Source: DATBIS01 sp036556805 (GTDB lineage: Bacteria; Actinomycetota; UBA4738; HRBIN12). From it: DNA of 8,412 nucleotides. Both the position numbers and the translations under genes were made by a program. Below, piece after piece: positions 1 through 4,939 of this stretch. The notes beneath the pieces were generated by a model. That model had not been told where the DNA came from. It searched no databases and saw only the letters and a list, made by a program, of their open reading frames with translations. Numbering within the stretch: position 1 is the stretch's first letter; each line of letters starts with the position of its first letter. The stretch spans positions 1-8,412 of the forward strand of contig DATBIS010000063.1 of NCBI GenBank assembly GCA_036556805.1, given 5' to 3'.

Positions 1-879
1 GCCGAGGTCATGGCGCTCATCGGCTCGAAGGAGGGCATCGGCCACCTCGCGTTCGCGTTCATCGATCCGGGTGACGAGGCGCTCGTGCCCGACCCGGGCT
101 ACCCCGTGTACGGGGTGTCGACGCGGCTCGCCGGCGGCGAACCGGTCTCGCTCGCGATGCCGGCCGACCGCGGGTTCCTTCCCGATCTGCATGGCGCACG
201 GGTCTCGGGGCGAACGAAGATGCTGTGGTTGAACTTCCCCTCGAACCCGACCGCGGCGGTCGCGGAACCGTCCACGTTTGCCGACGCCGTCGCGTTCGCG
301 CGTGAGCACGGGCTGTTGCTCGCGCACGATGCCGCCTACGCCGAGATCACGTTCGACGGCTACGAGGCGCCGAGCGTCCTGCAGATCCCCGGGGCGGGCG
401 AGGTAGCGCTCGAGTTCGGCTCGCTCTCGAAGTTCTTCAACATGACCGGGTGGCGGATCGGCTGGGCGGTGGGCTCCGCCGAGGCGCTCCGCGCGCTCGG
501 CGTCGTGAAGACGAACCTCGACTCGGGTCAGTTCACGGCCGTGCAGCGGGCGGCGGCCGCTGCACTCGACGGTTCCCTCGAGCACCTCGACGGGTTGCGC
601 GCCACCTATCAGAAGCGACGCGATCGCGTGGTGACCACGCTGAACGCCCTGGGATGGTCGCTCATGCCGCCGCTCGGATCGATCTACGTGTGGGCGCCCA
701 CCACCGGCGGCCGGACCTCGGCCGAGATGGTGGACTTCCTGCTCGACCGGGCCGGCGTGTTCGTCGCGCCGGGGAGCGGCTACGGCGCGAACGGCGAGGG
801 CTACGTGCGGCTCTCGCTCACCGTCGCCGACGACCGGCTCGAGGAGGCGCTCGACCGGATCGGCCGCGCGCTCGCATGA
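1..879 (+). CDS. PLP-dependent class I/II aminotransferase, LL-diaminopimelate aminotransferase-like (5' end missing)
   Basis: The reading frame is open from base 1, so the gene starts upstream and roughly the first 80-100 residues of a normal ~380-400 aa fold-type I aminotransferase are missing; the ATG at base 10 is internal. Visible landmarks: an IGSKEGIGHL stretch and DPGYPVY, both typical of the DapL/DapC-like branch; FPSNPT, the conserved NP of the active site; AHDAAYAE, with the Asp that binds the pyridine nitrogen and a Tyr; and SLSKFFNMTGWRIG, whose Lys (codon 430-432) forms the PLP Schiff base. A VRLSL near the C-terminus supplies the Arg that binds the substrate carboxylate. By similarity it transfers an amino group to or from a diaminopimelate-pathway intermediate in the cytoplasm, feeding lysine and peptidoglycan synthesis. 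Specificity cannot be fixed without the N-terminus; N-succinyl-DAP transaminase or a general aspartate/alanine-type enzyme are alternatives. The stop overlaps the hflX start (ATGA), indicating an operon. Confidence 0.9.
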   Translation, partial: AEVMALIGSKEGIGHLAFAFIDPGDEALVPDPGYPVYGVSTRLAGGEPVSLAMPADRGFLPDLHGARVSGRTKMLWLNFPSNPTAAVAEPSTFADAVAFAREHGLLLAHDAAYAEITFDGYEAPSVLQIPGAGEVALEFGSLSKFFNMTGWRIGWAVGSAEALRALGVVKTNLDSGQFTAVQRAAAAALDGSLEHLDGLRATYQKRRDRVVTTLNALGWSLMPPLGSIYVWAPTTGGRTSAEMVDFLLDRAGVFVAPGSGYGANGEGYVRLSLTVADDRLEEALDRIGRALA

Positions 880-2183
880 GCGATCGACCCCGAGGTCGCA
901 CGGGCGATCGCGCCGTGCTCGAGTCCCCTCTCTCCGCCACGTGGCGTCAGGCGGTGCGCGAGCGCGCCGTGCTCGTGGGGATCGGGCGCGGCATGACCGA
1001 GGACGACCTCGACGAGCTCGCGGCGCTCGCGGACTCCGCGGGCGCCGACGCCGTCGCGCGGGTCGTGCAGAACCGGGCCGGCCCCGACCCGGCCTCGTTC
1101 GTCGGGAAGGGGAAGCTGGAAGAGCTGCACCGAACGGTGCACGGCATGAGCGCGGGCGCCGTGATCCTCGATCGCGAGCTCTCGCCGGGGCAGCTGCGTT
1201 CGCTCGAGGAGCGGCTCGGCGTGAAGGTGATCGACCGGACGGCGCTGATCCTCGACATCTTCGCGTTGCACGCGCGGAGCCGCGAGGGCAAGGCGCAGGT
1301 CGAGCTCGCGCAGCTGAACTACCTGCTGCCACGGCTGCGTGGCTGGGGCGAGGCCATGAGCCGGCTGGGAGGCGGCATCGGTACCCGCGGCCCGGGCGAG
1401 ACGAAGATGGAGGTCGACCGACAGCACATCCGCCGCAGGATCGCGAAGCTCCGCCGCGACATCCGCGATCTCGCGAAGACGCGCGACGTGAAGCGCGCGC
1501 GACGGCAGCGATCGGGGCTGCCGCAGGTCGCGATGGCCGGCTACACGAACGCCGGCAAGTCGACGCTGTTGAACAGCCTGACCGGAGCGAACGTCGTGGT
1601 CGCCGACCAGCTGTTCGCGACGCTCGATCCCACGACGCGACGCCTCCCGTTGCCGAAGGGCCGGACGATCGTGCTCTCCGACACCGTGGGGTTCGTCTCG
1701 AAGCTGCCCCACGACCTCGTGGAGGCCTTCCACTCCACGCTGGAGGAGGTGATCGAGGCCGGTCTCATCGTGCACGTCGCCGACGCGTCCTCGAGAGCGC
1801 TCGACGAGCAGATCGAGGCCGTGCGCCGTGTGCTGGGCGAGATCGGGGCGGGCGACATCCCCGAGGTGCTCGCGCTCAACAAGATCGACCGCGTTTCGGG
1901 GTCGCAACGCGTGCGGCTCGCCCTCCGCCATCCGCGATCGGTCGCGGTCTCGGCCCTCACGGGGGAGGGAACCGACGGGCTGCTCGACGCCGTCGCCTCG
2001 ACGCTTCCCGACCCGCCGGTCGAGGTCACCGTGCTGATCCCGTTCGGGAGGGAGGACGTGACCGCGCGCCTCTACCGGGACGCTGAGGTGTTGTCGACGG
2101 AGCTCGACGGCGGCGGCACGATCGTGCGCGCGCGGGTCGGCCTTCGCGAGCTCGCGGCCGTGCGGGAGTTCGTGCTGCCCTAG
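876..2183 (+). CDS. hflX: GTPase HflX
   Basis: A 435-residue cytoplasmic GTPase of the Obg-HflX group, which binds the 50S subunit and rescues or splits stalled ribosomes. The N-terminal HflX domain (about 25-200) carries SFVGKGK (75-80) and the family signature GGGIGTRGPGETK (165-177), followed by a basic helical linker. The G domain has G1 GYTNAGKST (222-230), a G2 Thr in ATLDPTT (248-254), G3 DTVGF (269-273), G4 NKID (335-338) and G5 SAL (359-361). A short C-terminal domain runs to residue 435, normal for the family. The start at 876 was chosen because ATG overlaps the upstream TGA (ATGA) and the protein then has normal length; there is no good Shine-Dalgarno at the usual distance, so translational coupling is likely. 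The frame stays open upstream inside the aminotransferase, but that part is not HflX-like. It ends tail-to-tail with the SIS gene, sharing a CTAG. Confidence 0.96.
   Translation: MSDRPRGRTGDRAVLESPLSATWRQAVRERAVLVGIGRGMTEDDLDELAALADSAGADAVARVVQNRAGPDPASFVGKGKLEELHRTVHGMSAGAVILDRELSPGQLRSLEERLGVKVIDRTALILDIFALHARSREGKAQVELAQLNYLLPRLRGWGEAMSRLGGGIGTRGPGETKMEVDRQHIRRRIAKLRRDIRDLAKTRDVKRARRQRSGLPQVAMAGYTNAGKSTLLNSLTGANVVVADQLFATLDPTTRRLPLPKGRTIVLSDTVGFVSKLPHDLVEAFHSTLEEVIEAGLIVHVADASSRALDEQIEAVRRVLGEIGAGDIPEVLALNKIDRVSGSQRVRLALRHPRSVAVSALTGEGTDGLLDAVASTLPDPPVEVTVLIPFGREDVTARLYRDAEVLSTELDGGGTIVRARVGLRELAAVREFVLP
2180..2183. other. CTAG shared by two convergent stop codons
   Basis: The palindromic CTAG supplies TAG for hflX on the plus strand (2181-2183) and TAG for the SIS gene on the minus strand (2182-2180). 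The convergent coding sequences therefore overlap by 4 bp, with no room for an intergenic terminator. Confidence 0.93.
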
Positions 2184-3178
2184 GAGCCGGGCGCGCCGAT
2201 CCGCCAGAGGTCGGGATCGTTCCACGCCCCGACGATCACCGTGTCGGGGTCCTGTCCCTTCGCGAGCGCGAACCGGAGCGCGAGCAGCTGGAAGCGGACG
2301 GTGAGCGGAATCTGAGCGAGCACCGGGGGGAGCGCCGACGACTCCGTCACGCGCGTGACCTTGATCCCCTCGGCTTCGCCCGCACGCGCCACGCCCTCGA
2401 CGAACCCGTCGGGGTCCGGCGTCGTGATCGCGACGAGACGGTCGTCCGCCGTCATGGGCACCGCCGACCCATGGAGGAAGAACTCCGCGTCGAACCCCTC
2501 CGCAAGCGTGCGCGACGCCTCGCGAACCTTGAGGGCGGCCTCACGCGCGGTCACGCTCGCGGGTCCGCCGCCGAAGATCGTCAGCATCCGGCCGGGACGT
2601 TCGACCCCCTCGGTGCCGGGCGCATCGATGGCTGCGCGCACCGCGTCGGGCACGGACGCGAGCGCGTCGGGGGTGAGGCTCTCCGCGCCGACCTCGGCGG
2701 CGAGCATCGCGAGCGCGAGGAGCGCGGTCGTATAGCTCACGGTGTACGTCTCGGACGACTCCTTCTCGACCGTCTCGATCGCGTCGGGGAAGCCGCTGTC
2801 CCTCTTGGTGATCATCACGACGTCGAGGCCCGCCTGGAACGCGAGCGCGCGCGCGGCGAGCGCGTACGCGGTCTCCGCCGTGTGCGTGATCACGATCACC
2901 GCGTCCTGAGGACCGACGATCGGGGCGTTGCGGACGAACTGCATCGAGGAGACGGCGTGCGCCGAGCGGCCCGCCTCCTGCAGCATCGCGGCTCCGAGCG
3001 CCGCGGCGTGCTGACTGGTGCCGGTGCCCACCGTCCAGATCCGCCGGGCGCGCGCGAGCCCCTCCGAGGCCTCGTGCACCTGCTGGCGGACGGACGCCGA
3101 CTCCAGCATGTGAGCCAGCGCACCGGGCTGGGAACGGATCTGACGCTCGAGGTTCGTGGAACCGTGCTCGCTCGACAA
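2180..3178 (-). CDS. Two-domain SIS sugar-phosphate isomerase-like protein (GlmS C-terminal half-like)
   Basis: A 332-residue protein with two SIS (sugar isomerase) domains, about residues 45-160 and 195-315, and no N-terminal glutaminase domain. Landmarks match the isomerase half of glucosamine-6-phosphate synthase: GTGTSQHAA (51-59; GlmS has GCGTSYHA), THTAET (99-103; GlmS SQSGET), ALKVREAS (215-222) with the Glu equivalent to the catalytic one, and AEFFLHGSAVP (231-241) where GlmS has ELKHGP, keeping the catalytic His (236). These suggest binding of an amino- or keto-sugar phosphate, as in GlmS, AgaS or FrlB-type enzymes; the exact substrate is not visible. Without a glutaminase it cannot use glutamine, so deamination/isomerisation or a sensing role is more likely than GlcN6P synthesis. 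The start is TTG at 3178-3176, chosen because AAGGAG lies 7 nt upstream. It lies 44 nt downstream of lexA on the same strand with no terminator seen, so it probably shares the lexA transcript. Confidence 0.88.
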   Translation of the reverse strand: MSSEHGSTNLERQIRSQPGALAHMLESASVRQQVHEASEGLARARRIWTVGTGTSQHAAALGAAMLQEAGRSAHAVSSMQFVRNAPIVGPQDAVIVITHTAETAYALAARALAFQAGLDVVMITKRDSGFPDAIETVEKESSETYTVSYTTALLALAMLAAEVGAESLTPDALASVPDAVRAAIDAPGTEGVERPGRMLTIFGGGPASVTAREAALKVREASRTLAEGFDAEFFLHGSAVPMTADDRLVAITTPDPDGFVEGVARAGEAEGIKVTRVTESSALPPVLAQIPLTVRFQLLALRFALAKGQDPDTVIVGAWNDPDLWRIGAPGS

Positions 3179-3185
3179 CGGTGGA

Positions 3186-3191
3186 CTCCTT
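3186..3191 (-). promoter_or_regulatory. Ribosome binding site for the SIS gene (decides a TTG start)
   Basis: On the minus strand AAGGAG is followed by 7 nt and then TTG at 3178. The next in-frame ATG is 23 codons later and would remove the start of the conserved N-terminal helix, so TTG is the preferred start. Confidence 0.8.
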
Positions 3192-3222
3192 GGCTCGCCG
3201 GGGCGGCGCGAGCTTACCGCCG

Positions 3223-3828
3223 TCAGAGCTTCCTGAGCACCGCGACGACCTTGCCGGCGATCCTCGCGTCCTTGACCTCGAAGGGCTCCATCGTGGGGTT
3301 CTCGGGCACGAGCATCGTCCGGCCGCCCTTGCGGCGCAGGCGCTTCACGGTCGCCTCATCCTCCGCTGGCCCGGGAAGGATCGCCGCGACGATGTCGCCG
3401 TCGCTCGCGTCGGCCTGCGACCGGACGATCACGACGTCGCCGTCGATGATGCCGGCCTCGATCATCGAATCGCCCTTCACGTGCAGCGCGAAGTGGTCGG
3501 GTCCGTCCGCGTACGACCGGGGGACCGCGAGGTACTCCTCGACGTCCTCGGTCGCGAGGGTGGGGGCGCCGGCCGCGATCCGGCCGACCACCGGCACGGT
3601 CACGGCGGGTGCCTTCGGTTCCGCGAGGGTCATGGCGCGCGGCTTGGTGGGGTCCTTGTGCAGGAGGCCCTTGCGTTCGAGGTTCGCGAGCTGAGCGTGC
3701 ACGCTCGAGGACGACGTGAGCCCGACCGCCTCACCGATCTCGCGCACCGTGGGGGGATAGCCCCGGTCTCGCACGGTCTCGGCGATGAAGTCCACGATGC
3801 GCTGCTGGCGCGCGGTGATGTCGGACAT
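3223..3828 (-). CDS. lexA: SOS-response repressor LexA
   Basis: A 201-residue LexA, normal length. It represses DNA-damage genes by binding SOS boxes and cleaves itself when RecA filaments form on single-stranded DNA. Residues 1-65 form the winged helix-turn-helix (ARQQRIVDFI, PPTVREIGEAVGL, then SSSSVHAQLANLERKGLL). The cleavage site is Ala86-Gly87 in GRIAAGAP. The S24-type peptidase domain follows, with nucleophile Ser121 in KGDSM and general-base Lys162 in ATVKRL. The start at 3828 was chosen because an AGGAGG lies 9 nt upstream and MSDITARQQ fits family N-termini; the open frame continues 42 codons upstream to 3954, but that stretch lies across the promoter and operators and is not LexA-like. 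Its promoter overlaps an SOS box, so autoregulation is expected. It is divergent from the LysM gene and followed at 44 nt by the SIS gene. Confidence 0.97.
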   Translation of the reverse strand: MSDITARQQRIVDFIAETVRDRGYPPTVREIGEAVGLTSSSSVHAQLANLERKGLLHKDPTKPRAMTLAEPKAPAVTVPVVGRIAAGAPTLATEDVEEYLAVPRSYADGPDHFALHVKGDSMIEAGIIDGDVVIVRSQADASDGDIVAAILPGPAEDEATVKRLRRKGGRTMLVPENPTMEPFEVKDARIAGKVVAVLRKL

Positions 3829-3837
3829 GTTGCGTAG

Positions 3838-3843
3838 CCTCCT
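3838..3843 (-). promoter_or_regulatory. Ribosome binding site of lexA
   Basis: A perfect AGGAGG on the minus strand lies 9 nt before ATG 3828 and settles the lexA start against the longer open frame. Confidence 0.85.
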
Positions 3844-3857
3844 GCCTCGTGGAGGCG

Positions 3858-3886
3858 ACCGTAGCACCGGCCGGGCGAGCGTGCAA
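3858..3886 (-). promoter_or_regulatory. Predicted lexA promoter
   Basis: Read on the minus strand: -35 TTGCAC (3886-3881), a 17-bp spacer, -10 TACGGT (3863-3858). The TAnnnT form of the -10 is the usual actinobacterial pattern. Transcription would start near 3851, leaving a leader of about 22 nt that includes the AGGAGG. The -35 overlaps SOS box 1, which would give LexA autorepression. Predicted from sequence only. Confidence 0.6.
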
Positions 3887-3897
3887 ACATATGTTCG
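3884..3897. promoter_or_regulatory. LexA operator (SOS box 1)
   Basis: Reads CGAACATATGTTTG on the minus strand. It fits the Gram-positive/actinobacterial core CGAAC-N4-GTTCG with one change in one half-site. It covers the -35 of the lexA promoter and lies just upstream of the LysM-gene -35. Confidence 0.85.
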
Positions 3898-3906
3898 GTC
3901 GAGCTC

Positions 3907-3935
3907 TTGACTCCGAACGGGCGTTCGGGCATCCT
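3907..3935 (+). promoter_or_regulatory. Predicted promoter of the LysM gene, probably giving a leaderless mRNA
   Basis: TTGACT at 3907-3912 (5/6 to the -35 consensus), a 17-bp spacer, and a weak -10 CATCCT at 3930-3935. The expected start point, 6-7 nt downstream, coincides with the A of ATG 3942. No Shine-Dalgarno precedes this ATG, which also fits leaderless translation, common in actinobacteria. SOS box 2 fills the spacer. The -10 match is weak, so this is tentative. Confidence 0.5.
3914..3927. promoter_or_regulatory. LexA operator (SOS box 2)
   Basis: CGAACGGGCGTTCG has both half-sites perfect (CGAAC/GTTCG, 4-bp gap). It sits between the -35 and -10 of the LysM-gene promoter, where bound LexA would exclude RNA polymerase. 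Its centre is 30 bp from box 1 and 34 bp from box 3. Confidence 0.87.
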
Positions 3936-3941
3936 CTATGC

Positions 3942-4235
3942 ATGAGTCGAACACGTGTTCGGCGGCGACGGCTCACCCTCACGCTCGTGAGCCTCGCGCT
4001 CACGGCCGTCCTGGTCGGTCCGGTGAGCCACGCGTTCGTGGCCGGCGCGAGCGTACGGCACGAGCCGCGTCGCACGTACGTCGTACGTCCCGGCGACACG
4101 CTGTTCGCGATCGCGAGCCGGCAGGCTTCCGACGGCGCCGACCCGAGGCCGCTGGTGGACGAGATCGAGGCCGCGAACCACCTGGGACCCGCCGACCTCG
4201 TGCCGGGGCTCGTGCTGCTCGTCCCGGCTGCTTGA
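3942..4235 (+). CDS. Small membrane LysM protein, probable SOS-induced cell-division inhibitor (YneA/ChiZ/DivS-like)
   Basis: A 97-residue protein: basic N-terminus (SRTRVRRRR), one hydrophobic membrane-anchor segment at about 11-28, then a LysM peptidoglycan-binding domain from about 46 to 95 (YVVRPGDTLFAIA at the start, VPGLVLLVP at the end). Topology should be N-in/C-out, with LysM in the wall space. No hydrolase domain is present. Known parallels: B. subtilis yneA (LysM, SOS division inhibitor, divergent from lexA), M. tuberculosis Rv2719c/ChiZ between lexA and nrdR, and C. glutamicum divS in the same position. The identical place here between lexA and nrdR, plus three SOS boxes, supports a role in delaying division during DNA damage; that role is inferred. 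ATG 3942 was chosen because the longer frame from 3849 runs through promoter and operators and adds a non-conserved stretch. Codons 3-7 overlap SOS box 3. nrdR follows after 58 nt. Confidence 0.88.
   Translation: MSRTRVRRRRLTLTLVSLALTAVLVGPVSHAFVAGASVRHEPRRTYVVRPGDTLFAIASRQASDGADPRPLVDEIEAANHLGPADLVPGLVLLVPAA
3948..3961. promoter_or_regulatory. LexA operator (SOS box 3), inside the LysM coding sequence
   Basis: CGAACACGTGTTCG is a fully symmetric 14-bp palindrome and a perfect SOS box. It overlaps codons 3-7 of the LysM gene and lies just downstream of its predicted start point. Confidence 0.88.
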
Positions 4236-4260
4236 CGGTCCCACATGTGGCGGCTACCGT
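4232..4260 (+). promoter_or_regulatory. Predicted nrdR (nrdR-nrdJ) promoter
   Basis: TTGACG at 4232-4237 (overlapping the LysM-gene stop codon), a 17-bp spacer, TACCGT at 4255-4260. This is a good actinobacterial sigma-70-type promoter with an expected start near 4267. A 10-bp palindrome lies inside the spacer and a longer inverted repeat spans the first transcribed bases; both resemble NrdR boxes. Confidence 0.65.
4238..4253. promoter_or_regulatory. Candidate NrdR box R1 at the nrdR promoter
   Basis: A 16-bp window centred on the perfect palindrome CCACATGTGG. Against the NrdR-box consensus acaCwAtATaTwGtgt it keeps all the symmetric core bases C.A.AT.T.G but little of the flanks. It fills the -35/-10 spacer, and its centre is 31 bp from box R2, the spacing typical of paired NrdR boxes. 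Confidence 0.5.
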
Positions 4261-4268
4261 TCGCCCGG

Positions 4269-4284
4269 CCACAGCATGTTGTGG
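4269..4284. promoter_or_regulatory. Candidate NrdR box R2 at the nrdR transcript start
   Basis: CCACAGCATGTTGTGG matches 11 of 16 consensus positions and shares 11 of 16 identical bases with box J1. It is the core of an 18-bp inverted repeat (4268-4285) with a single G/T mismatch. As RNA it could instead form a small hairpin just before the nrdR start codon. Confidence 0.5.
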
Positions 4285-4293
4285 CTCAGAGCG

Positions 4294-4770
4294 ATGCGAT
4301 GCCCGTGGTGCCGACACGAGGACGACCGGGTCGTCGACTCCCGCCCCGCGGAGGGCGGCGCGGCGATCCGCCGCCGGCGCGAGTGCCGGTCGTGCCATCG
4401 CCGCTACACGACCTTCGAGCGCGTGGAGGAGGTCGGCCTCATGGTCGTGAAGCGGGACGGCTCGAAGGACCCCTTCGACCGCGAGAAGGTCACGGCCGGG
4501 ATCCTCAAGGCCGCGAAGAACCGGCCGGTCACCGAGGGGCAAGCCGAACGCCTCGTCGCGCGCGTCGAGGAGCGCCTGCGCCGCAAGGGCCCGGTGGTCA
4601 CCTCACAGGAGGTGGGACTCGAGGTGCTCGCGAACCTTGCGAAGCTCGACCAGGTCGCCTACATCCGGTTCGCGAGCGTCTACAAGGACTTCCAGGAGAT
4701 CACCGACTTCGAACGCGAGCTCGGCGTCCTGCTCCAGAAGAAGGTCCCCGCGAAGCATCGCTCGAGCTGA
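4294..4770 (+). CDS. nrdR: Transcriptional repressor NrdR
   Basis: A 158-residue NrdR, normal length. It senses ATP/dATP through an ATP-cone domain and represses ribonucleotide reductase genes by binding paired 16-bp NrdR boxes. The N-terminal zinc ribbon uses Cys3, Cys6, Cys31 and Cys34 (MRCPWC and CRSCHRRYTTFER). The ATP-cone spans about 46-136 (VVKRDGSKDPFDREK through YIRFASVYKDFQ). A basic tail ends the protein. The start at 4294 gives the family N-terminus MRCPWC; an in-frame ATG at 4276 would add six residues (MLWLRA), and neither has a clear Shine-Dalgarno, so the shorter form is preferred but not proven. It stands between the LysM gene and nrdJ, matching the nrdR-nrdJ pairing of Streptomyces, and candidate NrdR boxes occur before both genes, implying autoregulation and control of nrdJ. 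Confidence 0.97.
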   Translation: MRCPWCRHEDDRVVDSRPAEGGAAIRRRRECRSCHRRYTTFERVEEVGLMVVKRDGSKDPFDREKVTAGILKAAKNRPVTEGQAERLVARVEERLRRKGPVVTSQEVGLEVLANLAKLDQVAYIRFASVYKDFQEITDFERELGVLLQKKVPAKHRSS

Positions 4771-4797
4771 GGGCGGTCGTGCGGCGCCCCGCGTGAG

Positions 4798-4813
4798 ACA
4801 CTAGATGTAGTGG
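4798..4813. promoter_or_regulatory. NrdR box J1 upstream of nrdJ
   Basis: ACACTAGATGTAGTGG matches 13 of 16 positions of the NrdR consensus acaCwAtATaTwGtgt, including every core base. It begins 27 bp after the nrdR stop and is the clearest NrdR box in the window. Confidence 0.82.
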
Positions 4814-4838
4814 CAGGACACTTTTCCGAGGTTTCTGG

Positions 4839-4854
4839 CCACATCATCTTGACG
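4839..4854. promoter_or_regulatory. Weak second NrdR box J2 upstream of nrdJ
   Basis: CCACATCATCTTGACG matches about 9 of 16 consensus positions but shares 12 of 16 bases with box R2 at nrdR. Its centre is 41 bp from J1, close to four helical turns, and it overlaps the predicted nrdJ -35. Tentative. Confidence 0.35.
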
Positions 4855-4877
4855 TCGGCGAGGGATGCGATCATCAT
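4849..4877 (+). promoter_or_regulatory. Possible nrdJ promoter
   Basis: TTGACG at 4849-4854, a 17-bp spacer and CATCAT at 4872-4877 (4/6). The expected start near 4884 would leave a leader of about 55 nt before GTG 4940. nrdJ may also be read through from the nrdR promoter. Confidence 0.4.
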
Positions 4878-4905
4878 CTGCGAGCTTCGTAATTACAGGG
4901 CTGTG

Positions 4906-4928
4906 CTTCCCCGGCAACGAGCGGGAAG
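4906..4928 (+). promoter_or_regulatory. Leader hairpin covering the nrdJ ribosome binding site
   Basis: CTTCCC (4906-4911) pairs with GGGAAG (4923-4928). A seventh pair (4913-4922) forms if C4912 is bulged, leaving a loop of about 8 nt. The 3' arm is the purine-rich Shine-Dalgarno tract of nrdJ, so folding would hide the ribosome binding site. Whether it responds to a ligand cannot be told from sequence. Confidence 0.45.
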
Positions 4929-4932
4929 GGGG
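4924..4932 (+). promoter_or_regulatory. Ribosome binding site of nrdJ (decides the GTG start)
   Basis: GGAAGGGGG ends 7 nt before GTG 4940. The upstream in-frame ATG at 4865 has only the weak AGGG-like sequence immediately before it, so the GTG is preferred. Confidence 0.65.
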
Positions 4933-4939
4933 CGTCGGA

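Noticed and set aside
801..2225. A 474-codon minus-strand ORF opposite hflX
   Set aside because: Antisense of a well-supported GTPase; low-complexity composition and no recognisable motif.
3849..3941. A longer LysM protein starting at ATG 3849
   Set aside because: That start lies next to the predicted lexA transcript start on the opposite strand, and the added residues precede the basic plus hydrophobic membrane anchor without any family character.
3829..3954. A longer LexA starting at 3954
   Set aside because: The additional 42 codons run across SOS boxes and the lexA promoter; ATG 3828 has a perfect AGGAGG and the family N-terminus.
4814..4939. A canonical cobalamin riboswitch before nrdJ
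   Set aside because: A short stretch near 4900-4925 superficially resembles the GCUG...CCCCGCAAC part, but the conserved GGGAA-GGUG-AA block upstream and the B12 box are not found in order. The region is kept only as an unclassified leader.
4865..4939. ATG 4865 as the nrdJ start
   Set aside because: The extra 25 residues overlap the promoter-like and hairpin sequences and do not resemble NrdJ N-termini; GTG 4940 has a better ribosome binding site.
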